Positions 43,600 to 53,205 of a DNA stretch of 64,000 nt are shown here, in pieces (position 1 is the stretch's first letter; each line of letters opens with the position of its first letter). Source of the DNA: Sthenelais limicola (taxonomy: Eukaryota; Annelida; Polychaeta; Phyllodocida; Sigalionidae); assembly GCA_942159475.1 (NCBI GenBank), contig OW804095.1:146858314-146922313 (forward strand), written 5' to 3'. Under the pieces are notes generated by a model, which searched no databases, was not told the origin of the DNA, and saw only the letters and a list, made by a program, of their open reading frames with translations. The position numbers and the translations under genes were made by a program.

Positions 43600-44290
43600 G
43601 TCGGTGTGAGCAGTTTAAGAGCAGTTGGAGCTAGTTCTCTCCCTCGAGCAACTCCACAGCCGCCGCAGCCACCTCCTGTTGCTCGTCGCTCTGTCCTTAG
43701 CCTCACCTATGCAACATTGTAGCAATCGCTTTTTAGAGGCTTAGAGCGGCGAGCGATTTCTTATCAAGTGGCTCATCTCCTTGTTGAAGGCTTGCACTTG
43801 ACTTAAATTCATTGCAACTGTTTTGCTAAATGTAAATCCATGTGTAGAGAATTGTACAACTCCGAGAATGGAGTTGCTCCTTATTAGTGAGTGAGTTACT
43901 CGTGAGTTACTCGTGGAAATGGTTAGGCCGGTAGTTCCCAGGCTTGTCCTACTGCTCCTGCTCCTGCTCTTGCTCCTCTCTCTCTCAGTATCTCCCAGCT
44001 CACCAGCTACTAGTTGTGTTTGGCACACAACACAGCCAGGTAGGTAGGTTTGTGCTGCCTCCTCCTCCACCTCCTCCTCCTGTACCTCCTCCTCCTCCTC
44101 CTCTTGCAGCAACTCCAGCAACTCCTCCTGTTCCTACTGCCTGAGGACGCCTCCAGAGAGAGTGGCAGTCAGGAGGGGAGGCTGGCTTGCAGTTGTAGTA
44201 TTGTACGGCTTCCCCCAGCCTCGCCTACCCCACCTCCTGGCCCTGCTACATCTGCTCCTACACCGACTCTTTTGAGCGACTCTTTATACT
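43600..44290. other. GC-richer patch with (CTC)n
   Basis: Markedly richer in G+C and CG than its surroundings (for example CACAGCCGCCGCAGCCACC). It carries an imperfect CTC/TCC repeat at about 43945-44130. Opposed frames exist: 126 codons on the minus strand (43741-44121, with an E run from the repeat) and 66-135 on the plus strand. It could be a promoter-proximal or first-exon region of a host gene, but no protein, splice sites or TATA box were recognised. Confidence 0.35.
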
Positions 44291-44328
44291 ACAGGTCTTT
44301 GCACTACAATCTGACCAATCTCTCATCA

Positions 44329-45063
44329 TTTAAGCTATTTGTGATGTGTTTCAGGAAAATGAGTCATAAGTCGCAAAATGGATATTTTTCAATTTTATTT
44401 ATTCATGAGATATCTTTGTTGGAATATTCTTATTGTAGGGGTGCTTATTGCCACTAATAACATTAATACGTGTATGGAATTTCAAGGCAATTTAATAAAT
44501 ACATCTACGCATTTATAAGGTCATCTTATGGAGTATATTTAGGTACTTTATTAGTAATTATCCACCCAAAAATAGTAATAACTTTTTATTTAAGAAATTA
44601 AGATATCAAACTTAAAATATAGAAACACTACTTAGATGTCCTATTGTTTACTACCATTAGAATCGGTTTGATCTCATCTTTTCAAATATGATGGTATCTC
44701 AAAATCCATTTTTTGCGACTTGTGACTCATTTTTCTGAAACACATTACATTTATTCTCAGCTATTACGACAAAAAGATCTTACCAGATTTACTCATTGTT
44801 TAACTTTTAAAGCTGTACATATAAATATTCCGCTGCTGTTAAATATTTACATGATGATTTGTTGAATGGGCCGAAAAGAACGAGTACCAATAAGCCATTT
44901 ATGTAGACATTTATAAAGACATCTATGAAGCCCTGTCTCAAAAACAAAACGGTGAAATCCCCTCAAATTTTGGTCATGTCACTTTCAGATCGCTGGGGAA
45001 GCGACAGAATAAAAAATAGAGACTGTTACTATTTACTTTTTGATCAGAGTGCAACTTTAAGGA
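44329..45063 (-). mobile_element. Family H element with nested family B
   Basis: The terminus is split: TTTAAGCT(ATTT) lies before the B copy and ATTCTCAGCTATTACGACAAA after it. Together they make the H end. The interior (ATATTCCGCTGCTGTTA) and the far end AGAGTGCAACTTTAA agree with H, though the middle is weakly conserved. Confidence 0.6.
44341..44748 (+). mobile_element. Family B element nested in an H terminus
   Basis: GTGATGTGTTTCAGGAAAAT at the left and CTGAAACACATTAC at the right, with ATTT on both sides exactly. Confidence 0.9.
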
Positions 45064-45227
45064 TCATGCAGCAGGTTGTCCGCACCACTATGTATGTTAA
45101 ATATCCACTGTTTATATAATTAATGAATGATCATCAACGGTTTATATACATTTCATATATATTATATATATTTTGTTATCAAAAATATCGAATATTTAAT
45201 TAGTGTTTCCTCTCAGCAATAGGTGCG

Positions 45228-45271
45228 ACCACACTACTATACCCCAGAAGTTAGTGGAAGACTAAATATGT
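45228..45271. repeat. Local duplicated segment (first copy)
   Basis: CTATACCCCAGAAGTTAGTGG and AAGACTAAATA resemble CTACCCCAGGAGCTAGTGGAAGACC at 45562-45590, on the other side of the family A copy. Confidence 0.5.
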
Positions 45272-45506
45272 GGGTCAGATTTTCAGAAAATGTACAATTG
45301 GCAGCTGTACACATTTAGTAAATTCTGCTAAATTAAGCTACAATTTGGTTAATACTAGGTAAATTCGAGCATATTCGACATTGCATTGTTTCAAGCAATC
45401 TGTTGGGTTAGGTTGAACTGTATATTGAAGCTCATTTCTGTCTAAAATGTGGATTATTTGAGAGGATTGGTGAAGGTGAATTGTACATTTTCTGAAAATC
45501 TGACCC
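45272..45506 (-). mobile_element. Family A element, full length (235 bp)
   Basis: GGGTCAGATTTTCAGAAAAT and its exact inverted end. Flanks ATGT/ATAT differ by one base. Confidence 0.88.
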
Positions 45507-45534
45507 ATATGGAGTTGAACTAAACACCCTAGTA

Positions 45535-45770
45535 ATCATCATACAGGAATAGATGGCAGTATACTACCCCAGGAGCTAGTGGAAGACCAGCTACTACCTG
45601 GTAGGCCAGCTATAGGCTGGTAGGCCAGCTATAACTGCTGAACAGCCTCGTAAAATATCATACAGCAATAGATGGTAGTATACTGTCACAAGATATAGGA
45701 AACCAGCAATGGAGCTAAATTAAACAATGGAATATCTTCAAAAATGCATTGTAGTATACAACCCCAGGGG
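45535..45770. repeat. Local tandem-like repeats
   Basis: CAG(C/G)AATAGATGG(T/C)AGTATACT occurs at about 45546 and 45665, and GCTGGTAGGCCAGCTATA-type units near 45600-45630. Confidence 0.5.
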
Positions 45771-45999
45771 CCGTCCAAACGCAACACTCATTTAAACATA
45801 ACAGTTGACTACCGAGAAGACTTGTATCCAGTCCCACAGTGCCCGTGATAGAGAGGTTTTACTGTGCCCACTCCTTCTCCTATAGGTCGCTGCAACACAG
45901 TGTGAGTGGCTATCAACATTTGACAGAAAGTGTGAATTCGCTCGAAAATGTACAACAATTTCATACACTTCTCACCCAGACTTCTCACTTTTAAATTGA

Positions 46000-47526
46000 T
46001 TAAAGCTACATTCTGCACTTATCCCTTAAAGCTGTATTCCCAGCTCAATGCCCTAAAGCTGTATTCCCAAGTATTCTTTTAAAGCTGCATTCCCGGCTAA
46101 ATCTGTTAAAGCTGTATTCCCAGCTGAATTCCTTAAAGCTGTATTCCCAACCAAATGCCTTAAAGCTACCTTCTTAAAACTGTATTCCCAGCTAAATTTG
46201 TTAAAGCTACCTTCCCAGCTAAATGTCTTAAAGCTGAATTCCCAGCTAAATGTCTTAAAGCTGAATTCCCAGCTAAATGTCTTAAAGCTGTATTCCCAGC
46301 TAAATGTTTTAAAGCTGTATCCCCAGCTAAATGCCTTAAAACTGTATTCCCAGCTAAATTTGTCAAAGCTACCTGCCCAGCTAAATTTCTTAAAGCTGTA
46401 TTCCCTGCTAAATGCCTCAAAGCTGTATTCCCAGCTAAATTTCTTAAAGCTGAATTCCCTGCTAAATGCCTCAAAGCTGTATTCCCAGCTAAATATCTTA
46501 AAGCTGTATTCCCTGCTAAATTTCTTAAAGCTGTATTCCCTGCTAAATGCCTTAAAGCTGTATTCCCTGCTAAATTTGTTAAAGCTGTATTCCCTGCTAA
46601 ATGCCTTAAAACTGTATTCCCAGCTAAATTTGTCAAAGCTACCTGCCCAGCTAAATTTCTTAAAGCTGTATTCCCTGCTAAATGCCTTAAAACTGTATTC
46701 CCTGCTAAATGTGTTAAAGCTACCTTCCCAGCTGAATGCCTTAAAGCTGTATTCCCAGCTGAATGCCTTAAAGCTGAATTCCCTGCTAAATGCCTCAAAG
46801 CTGTATTCCCAGCTAAATGCCTCAAAGCTGTATTCCCAGCTAAATGCCTTAAAGCTGTATTCCCTGCTAAATGCCTTAAAACTGTATTCCCAGCTAAATT
46901 TGTCAAAGCTACCTGCCCAGCTAAATTTCTTAAAGCTGTATTCCCTGCTAAATGCCTTAAAGCTGTATTCCCTGCTAAATGTGTTAAAGCTGTATTCCCT
47001 GCTGAATGCCTTAAAACTGTATTCCCAGCTGAATGCCTTAAAGCTGTATTCCCAGCTGAATGCCTTAAAGCTGAATTCCCTGCTAAATTTCTTAAAGCTG
47101 TATTCCCTGCTAAATGCCTTAAAGCTGTATTCCCTGCTAAATGCCTTAAAGCTGTATTCCCTGCTAAATGCCTTAAAGCTGTATTCCCAGCTAAATGTCT
47201 TAAAGCTGTATTCCCTGCTAAATGCCTTAAAGCTCTATTCCCAGCTAAATGTCTTAAAGCTGTATTCCCAGCTAAATGCCTTAAAGCTCTATTCCCAGCT
47301 AAATGCCTTAAAGCTGAATTCCCAGCTAAATGCCTTAAAGCTGTATTCCCAGCTAAATGTCTTAAAGCTGTATTCCCAGCTAAATGTCTTAAAGCTGTAT
47401 TCCCTGCTAAATTTCTTAAAGCTGAATTCCCTGCTAAATTCCTTAAAGCTGAATTCCCTGCTAAATTTCTTAAAGCTGTATTCCCTGCTAAATGCCTTAA
47501 AGCTGAATTCCTATCAAAATGTCTAA
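46000..47526 (+). repeat. 27-bp minisatellite, ~56 units
   Basis: The unit starts TTAAAGCTGTATTCCCAGCT and is 27 bp long, repeated about 56 times with single-base variants. The first units (to about 46190) are irregular, the rest strictly periodic. Because 27 is a multiple of 3 and no stop falls in two frames, it is open on both strands: 442 codons plus (9-residue unit like LNALKLYSQ) and 468 codons minus (unit like NTALRHLAG). Neither is likely to be a protein, since both strands being open is a simple result of the unit. A marked unit (TGTCAAAGCTACCTGCCCAG) recurs at 46361, 46631 and 46901, exactly 270 bp apart, so ten units form a higher-order repeat. Confidence 0.95.
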
Positions 47527-47657
47527 ATGGATCCAGGTTACACCATTCTCGGTAATGAAAGAACAAAGCCACATTCTTTTCCCATTTTCAAAGGACAACT
47601 ATCAAAAACTATATTTAATTAACCTCTGTCTTCAAAAGGCTCAGGGATAAAACCACC

Positions 47658-47890
47658 TTAGGCTTTTCAGAAAATGTACAATTGGCAACTCTACACATTT
47701 AGGAAATCCTCCTAAATTAGGCTTAAAAATGAAGAATACCAGGTATATCTGAGAATATTTCGTATCACATTGACTTAAAGTATCAGTTCTGTTATGTTAA
47801 ACTGCATTTTGAAGCTCATTTTTGTCTTAAATGTGGGTTATTTGAGAGGATTGGTGAAAGCGAATTGTACATTTTTTGAAAATCTGACCC
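47658..47890 (-). mobile_element. Family A element, left end worn
   Basis: Left end reads TTAGGCTTTTCAGAAAATGT (GGGTCAGA damaged) and right end CTGACCC is intact. The interior is of the 'TTAAAGTATCAGTTCTG' subfamily. Confidence 0.82.
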
Positions 47891-48283
47891 ACGTTCATCC
47901 AGATAGTGCTAGTCTTCATCTTCCACATCCGCCACATTTGCAAAATGAAATAACGAAAGGTGATATCAGAAGTGAAGAAGACAATTTCTTTTTCAATCTG
48001 CATGTGCTTCAAAGAATGCCATCACACCTATTTTATAAGAGGCTCTTCGAAGGTGGTCGGATCATCTTCCTATCACAGGGATTTTATGAACAAATAAAAA
48101 CGCATTGAGGAAGCCTTTCATGAAACAGAAACAAGTGTACCTTGGAGTAAAAGATTGAAATTGTCTACTTTCCAATAGAACAGTCTCGTGAATTGTGATA
48201 TTTTCACTTGTCCAAATGTCAAATTGGACAACCTCGAAACTGAGGCACACAAAATTGAGGACAGGTTTGCTTTCATTGCATAT

Positions 48284-48518
48284 GAGTAATATTTTCAGAA
48301 AATGTACAATTCAACTTCGCCAATTTTCTCAAATAACCCAAGTTTCATACGAAAATAAAGTTCAAAATACAGTTCAACTTAACCAAACAGATTGCTAGAA
48401 TCAATGCAATGCCGAATATACTCAAATTTACTTAGTATTGACCTAATTGGAGCCTAATTTAGCAGGATTTACTCAATGTGTACAGCTGCCAATTGTACAC
48501 TTTCTGAAAATCTGACCC
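48284..48518 (+). mobile_element. Family A element, full length (235 bp)
   Basis: Left end GAGTAATATTTTCAGAAAAT (two changes) and right end CTGACCC. Flanks ATAT/ATGT. Confidence 0.86.
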
Positions 48519-48645
48519 ATGTATGGATATCTTGAATACATGTGCCACATTTATTCATGCTAGCACCAGCGCAAAACACACCACAGATGAAAACATTTCG
48601 AGCAAGCAGTCTTGTGAACAAACATTGGATAAATATAATTGTTTT

Positions 48646-48679
48646 CCGACTTGTGACTCATTTTCCTGTAACACATCAC
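48646..48679. mobile_element. Family B terminal fragment
   Basis: CCGACTTGTGACTCATTTTCC and AACACATCAC are a B right terminus standing alone, with no B interior to its left. Confidence 0.6.
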
Positions 48680-48809
48680 AAATTAGCTGTAGATGTCGCT
48701 GTATGAGCATGCAAAGCCCCTTATGCTTTGAGTCACTCCCTTCTAAGCCTCACACTATTCAGAAGATAATTACAACATTTCAGTCTCCACTTTAGAAGCT
48801 TCGCTCTCA

Positions 48810-48975
48810 CAAGGAAATGAAAGCAGGAATGGAGGGATAGAGAAGGGCGTGAGATCAGTGAGAGGGATATTTTAATTGCCGAGTAATGAGCAAGAGGCTT
48901 AGAAGTCGATCTGGAAGAGGGAGGCACAGGGGGAAGGAGTTGGGGAGGGGGGTAGTTGCAGGGCAGGGGGGGGGG
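48810..48975. repeat. GA/G-rich tract ending in a G run
   Basis: Purine-rich, finishing with about ten G at 48965-48975, directly next to the LINE tail. Confidence 0.75.
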
Positions 48976-49385
48976 TAAAGAAATTTTATTGAGCTGATTT
49001 CAATGCTGGTACATAGATAATCTCACAGACTCAAGGGAAAACATATTAAATAATCAACAATATATCTCAGATCTTTCTTATACCATAATACATTTTTAAA
49101 AATTTTTAACTTTATCAGATTAGCTTACCTTTCGACACGAATCAGGTGGCACACTTGCAATCATAGCTTTACCGACTCAACAGATTATGTACACAATTAC
49201 CATTTTTTTCCATATTTTCTTTATGGGCGTCCTCTCTTCAGAGAAAGATATTCTTGTGATAGATATCAATTGTACGAGTAAATAAAAGCAACATTGTTAC
49301 AGAGAATTTTGTCAATCATTCAACGATGTTTACATCATATAATAATTTGCACTTAGACATTTTCTTCACGAACTGGCCATTCGTT
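48976..49385 (-). mobile_element. LINE 3' untranslated region (second copy)
   Basis: Clear copy of 13600-13960: GAAATTTTATTGAGCTGATTTC, CACGAATCAGGTGGCACACTT, TTTATGGGCGTCCTCTCTTC, CACGAACTGGCCAT. It ends where the coding tail would begin, so it is a severely 5'-truncated LINE insertion. Confidence 0.72.
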
Positions 49386-49504
49386 CACACGGCTGGTGGA
49401 AGGCCTCATGGTGTGAGGGGGCGAGTTGGCGAGGGGGTGATGATCAATCTGGAGTCCTCTGTTTAACTAATCCAATCACTAATCATATCATCCAATCTTG
49501 ACAG

Positions 49505-49640
49505 GAAAAGGTTCAACATAACTGAACAGATTGTTAAATAAAAAGAAATGTAATAAAATTAATCTATTCCATGATTTTTTAACATAATCTAGCAGAATTT
49601 GACAAACATGTAGAGCCGCAAAATGCCTATTTTCTCACAC
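49505..49640 (+). mobile_element. Family A fragment, degenerate
   Basis: AAGGTTCAACATAACTGAACAG and CAGAATTTGACAAACATGTAGAGCCGC follow the A interior. Both ends are lost. Confidence 0.5.
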
Positions 49641-49668
49641 ACAAGCTTCTTCGCTTTAATGACTATGT

Positions 49669-49903
49669 GGGTCAGATTTTCAGAAAATGTACAATTCGCC
49701 TCCACCAATCCTCTCAAATAACCCACATTTAAGACAAAAATTAACTTCAAAATGCTGTTTAACATAACAGAACTGATACTATAAATAAATACGACACCAA
49801 ATATACTCAGATATACCCAGTATTTTTCATTTGTCAGCCTAATTTAGAAGAATTTGTTAGATGTGTAGAGCTGCCAATTGTACATTTTCTGAAAATCTGA
49901 CCC
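49669..49903 (+). mobile_element. Family A element, full length (235 bp)
   Basis: GGGTCAGATTTTCAGAAAAT and its exact inverted end. Flanks ATGT/ACGT differ by one base. Confidence 0.89.
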
Positions 49904-50254
49904 ACGTGCGCTTGTCTATTGTCTTGTCACACTTCAGACCAAAGCCTTTCAATGCCAGATTCTAGTTAGAGCTCAATAAAGATTTTGTGCTGTTTTCTCC
50001 TCTGAACACTTGCATGGAATATCCTCATGAATACATTTATTCATCAAGGGATATTCGAACAAATTTGATGGAATCAGTGATGGATTTGGAGAATCAGTAT
50101 GAATATTATGTTCAGATTCAGTTCAGACTTAGGGTCCAAAATTGAATTCATTTTTTATTTGAGTCTGATGTCTTCGTTTATTAGTCTGATATAATAAAAT
50201 CCACGTCGCCTCTGGTTATATTAAGTTATATTCTTTATATATTAATATATTAAG
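49904..50254. other. No gene or repeat recognised
   Basis: AT-rich single-copy DNA. Confidence 0.4.
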
Positions 50255-50362
50255 TTTATTATTATTATTATTATACAACTTTTATTCCATATCAGCATAT
50301 ACATGTACATAGTGACAATAAGAACAGGGCTATTACTCCCTCTCCAGGTAGCCCTGAAGTTA
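50255..50362 (-). mobile_element. LINE-like 3' end with (AAT)n tail
   Basis: On the minus strand: AGGGCTACCTGGAGAGGGAG, AATAGCCCTGTTCTTATTG, ATGGAATAAAAGTTG, then (TAA)n at 50255-50275. A microsatellite tail in place of poly(A) is typical of CR1/L2-like LINE ends. No protein part is present. Confidence 0.55.
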
Positions 50363-50465
50363 TATTCTTTTTTCTACCCATTCTTTGCCAACGCATCTCA
50401 AAGTTGTTGGACAGAGGTTTTGGAGGATTTTGTACTGTTGTTTTTTCTACAAGGCATCTAAAATG

Positions 50466-50811
50466 TTAGGTTCGAAATATATGTACATCTAAAAAACTAC
50501 TTCTACAAAACTTGGGTTCGTTGACCACACATGTTGTTATGCTCTGTGGACTGACCCGAAAGGGTATGGATTTATTTTTTTGGCAAAAGAAATGTAGAAA
50601 ATGTGATGTAGGGTATCAGGTAAACATATTATAACATTGTACTTAAATACTTAACATCAAAATGCTTTCGCTGATTGTAGTAGAGGATTAATGAATGAAG
50701 TTAAAACTTAAAATTGTAAACAGTATAATAAGCGCATCTTTCGACGAATGAGAACTATCACTATGTAAAACTTTGTCAATAAAATTTATTAAAAAAAAAC
50801 AAAAAAACAAC
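50466..50811 (+). mobile_element. Retroposed segment with poly(A)
   Basis: Ends TTTGTCAATAAAATTTATT plus nine A and further A-rich bases. It splits family H. No protein recognised; probably a LINE 3' end or a processed transcript. Confidence 0.55.
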
Positions 50812-50999
50812 GTCCTTGATTATATTTGGAGGACCCGACAAAATCGCTTCCTATGATGACTTAACATATTTATATCGCTGACTATTTTTTCGCTCACCAT
50901 TTTCTCTCGGCCTACACCACTGCCAATTCTATAAACAGTGGCAAAATATTGGTAAATCCAGTTGTATAAGTCTTGATATGAGTAGATTTGGTTAGACTG

Positions 51000-51171
51000 A
51001 GGTGGGGTGGCCGAGTGGTCTATAGGGCTGGGTCGGACCAGTGGCATGAACATGTGGGTTTGAACCCAGGCGTGGCTACAATTTCCAAACTCCTCCCCCA
51101 GAAAACTAGAGGAACATCTCCATTGCGTAGACTAGTCCTAGTAAACAATGTTAAAAATAAATAAAATATTA
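51000..51171 (+). mobile_element. tRNA-derived SINE
   Basis: The head carries a pol III A box (TGGCCGAGTGG, 51008-51018) and B box (GGTTTGAACCC, 51057-51067) spaced 38 bases apart, in a tRNA-like setting resembling a tRNA-Ser/Leu. After the head comes a non-tRNA body (AAACTCCTCCCCCAGAAAAC) and an AT-rich tail (AAAAATAAATAAAATATT). The acceptor stem does not pair well and there is no clear anticodon loop, so it is not a functional tRNA gene. It lies inside a family H copy. Confidence 0.72.
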
Positions 51172-51299
51172 TCATTGTCATAACAGCTGAGAATTTTATT
51201 CACCAACAGCAAGTCGGAAATATTTTTTAAATACTTTTAAAATAAATAAAACAGTATAAAACGCGATATCTAGTTAATCGAATAACAGGTGTTAAGTAT

Positions 51300-51460
51300 A
51301 TAGGATCCCCCAAGAAGACCTCCGAATGGAGAGGCTGGCGTCCAGACTGTGTGACTGTGTACATCCTTGTCCTTGATCTCAATTGTTCCTCCTTTATGTT
51401 GTTCCTCCATTATTTGTAGATTGATAGAAGCTCAATAAAAGGAATCAGTAAGACATATAG
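51300..51460 (+). mobile_element. Possible LINE 3' end
   Basis: GGATCCCCCAAGAAGACCTC is followed by TTGATAGAAGCTCAATAAAAGG. The opening phrase is shared with 378-395. No coding tail recognised. Confidence 0.4.
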
Positions 51461-51689
51461 TTGAGTTTCTGGTTGACCAGCCCCCTGACTCTTTCATCTT
51501 ACTATATTTACACATTTTAAAACTTCTAGAGCTGCATTTATTAATATTCTGCTGCTGTTATAGTGTAGAATTCTCAAGGCAAGTTCTATTTAATTGTGCA
51601 TGTCTGTTGGATATCGGATGAAAACCAGCTCAAGATCTCTTATCAATTACCCCCAGTCCTCTTTTCTTCCTGAGCCAAAACCTCTACAC

Positions 51690-51924
51690 GGGTCAAATTT
51701 TCAGAAAATGTACAATTCCCCTTCACCAATCCTCTCAAATAACTCAAATTTCAGACGAAAATAAAGTTCAAACTAAAGTTCAACCTAACCAAACAGATTA
51801 CTAGAATCAATGCAATGCCAAATATTCTCGAATTTACCTAGTATTGACCAAATTGCAGCCTAATTATGCAGAATTTACTAAATGTGTAGAGCTGCCAATT
51901 GTACATTTTCCAAACATCTGACCC
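51690..51924 (+). mobile_element. Family A element, full length (235 bp)
   Basis: GGGTCAAATTTTCAGAAAAT at the left and CTGACCC at the right, with ACAC on both sides (exact). Confidence 0.91.
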
Positions 51925-52345
51925 ACACACTTCTTAAGCTGCTTCTATCCAGCTGAAGCTTTGACCCAGAATAACCTGAAGTATACGTTGGTATCTTTCA
52001 ATATCTCTATAAACAAGAATTTGAACCAACCGAAAGACAACAGCCAATCGTGAACAATAAAAAATGCAGTGAAGCCACCATATAATAGGAAAGGTTTTCA
52101 GCATATCTCCTAACTCTCAATTTCAATTTCACTTTTATGAAACCCTGCAGTGAATTCAACTGGACACCATCCCTCCAGTTAAGGCTCAGAGCCTCTCAGA
52201 TCAGATAAGAATGGTCAGGGATTGGACCTACTGGACTAATGACTTTCCCGGATCAGGGGTAGGCGTCCTAATAGGATAATAATGGAGCAGGGGGTTATCC
52301 CTCTATTAGAGGGAATCTCTCATCTCTGAGCTTAGACTGCTCCAC
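51925..52345. other. No gene; short palindrome
   Basis: CCCTCTATTAGAGGG at 52302-52316 is palindromic. Nothing else is recognised. Confidence 0.4.
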
Positions 52346-52349
52346 AATT

Positions 52350-52445
52350 TTAGTCAAATGACGTTTAGATTAGTTTAGTTTAGAACTGCCCATATGGTAA
52401 AGCGCCTTTAGTTTCTTTACGATGTTAGCTGAGGGTGCAACTTTA
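52350..52445 (-). mobile_element. Family H terminal fragment
   Basis: TTTTAGTCAAATGACGTTTAGAT and GATGTTAGCTGAGGGTGCAAC followed by TTTAA match one end of H. Confidence 0.55.
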
Positions 52446-52589
52446 AATATCTGGGATTCTCTGACATTTACCTCCCAAAAATCATTGCAAATAAGCATTC
52501 AAAATGGCGTCCCTGCAATAAAGGTATGAAACTGCTTGTAAACCTAGTAATGACTTGACCTTCCACACACAGGTCATCACGAGATAATA

Positions 52590-52931
52590 GGGGACTTGCA
52601 TAGCCGCCATTTTGAATCCAGATTCGTATGGAATTATGGGACTAATGGTACAGTATAAAATCTATAGAAAACATGCCATGTTCAGCATGGAATATTAATT
52701 GGTGCTCTAATGTCAATATCCATGTGTCATACATGTTTCCATAACACTAGTCCCTATCTTTCCCATCATGCATTTGGTTAACATAGATCATTTATACAAG
52801 CTATGATATTGGTGAAAACATTCTTGCAATTTTCGATAAAACATTTGCAAAATATTTGTATGTCAGATTTCAACAGAATCAATCCCAGGATGCATTGTAA
52901 CAGACATGCGCAGTGACACATGCAACTCCCC
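52590..52931 (+). mobile_element. Family C element (342 bp)
   Basis: GGGGACTTGCATAGCCGCCAT at the left and CATGCAACTCCCC at the right, flanked by TA on both sides. Confidence 0.88.
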
Positions 52932-52974
52932 TATTGCCAGGTAGATATTGACCAAGCACTGCGCTAAAAGCTCA

Positions 52975-53105
52975 GATAACAACAGGAAGTGAGTCGACCT
53001 TTTTACTGTAGCGTGACGTGTGGTTACGCACGTCTTGCTGACGTCACAGAGGTCTGTGGAATTGGTGTATTTCGTGTTTCCTTGGTAACGCTTGTTTACC
53101 TCTAC
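52975..53105. promoter_or_regulatory. Candidate regulatory cluster
   Basis: A short, GC-richer, apparently single-copy stretch between two family C elements. It holds an ETS-type CAGGAAGT (52983-52990), a full palindromic CRE TGACGTCA (53039-53046), a reversed CCAAT box (ATTGG, 53061-53065), an X-box-like GTTTCCTTGGTAAC (53076-53089, RFX type) and TGTTTAC (FOX type) just after. No TATA box or coding exon is visible nearby. It is a candidate only. Confidence 0.3.
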
Positions 53106-53205
53106 GCTCAGGAACAAATTAAAGGTAATAAGTTAAAGACCTGGCCTTGAGCCAGGGAGACGGGATCAGCTCTTAAAGGGTAAAATCACCTGAAAATGTA
53201 TAATA

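Larger units (their letters stand above)
50370..51210 (+). mobile_element. Family H element carrying two insertions
   Basis: H pieces: 50370-50465 (TTTTGGAGGATTTTGTACTG), 50812-50999 (TATATTTGGAGGACCCGAC, CAGTGGCAAAATATTGG) and 51172-51205 (TTGTCATAACAGCTGAGAAT). The gaps are filled by a polyadenylated retroposed segment and by a tRNA-derived SINE. Confidence 0.68.

Noticed and set aside
43741..44121. Minus-strand 126-codon frame as a protein with an acidic region
   Set aside because: The acidic run is the translated CTC repeat; the rest shows no family resemblance and the plus strand is also open.
46000..47526. CRISPR array
   Set aside because: There are no unique spacers; units are contiguous 27-bp tandem copies in a eukaryotic setting.
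46166..47572. Open frames of 442 and 468 codons as repeat-protein genes
   Set aside because: Both strands are open at once because the 27-bp unit lacks stops and is a multiple of three. No start context, no non-repeat domain.
51000..51075. A functional tRNA-Ser/Leu gene
   Set aside because: A and B boxes are present but the acceptor stem does not pair and no clear anticodon arm is seen; a body and AT-rich tail follow, so it is a SINE.
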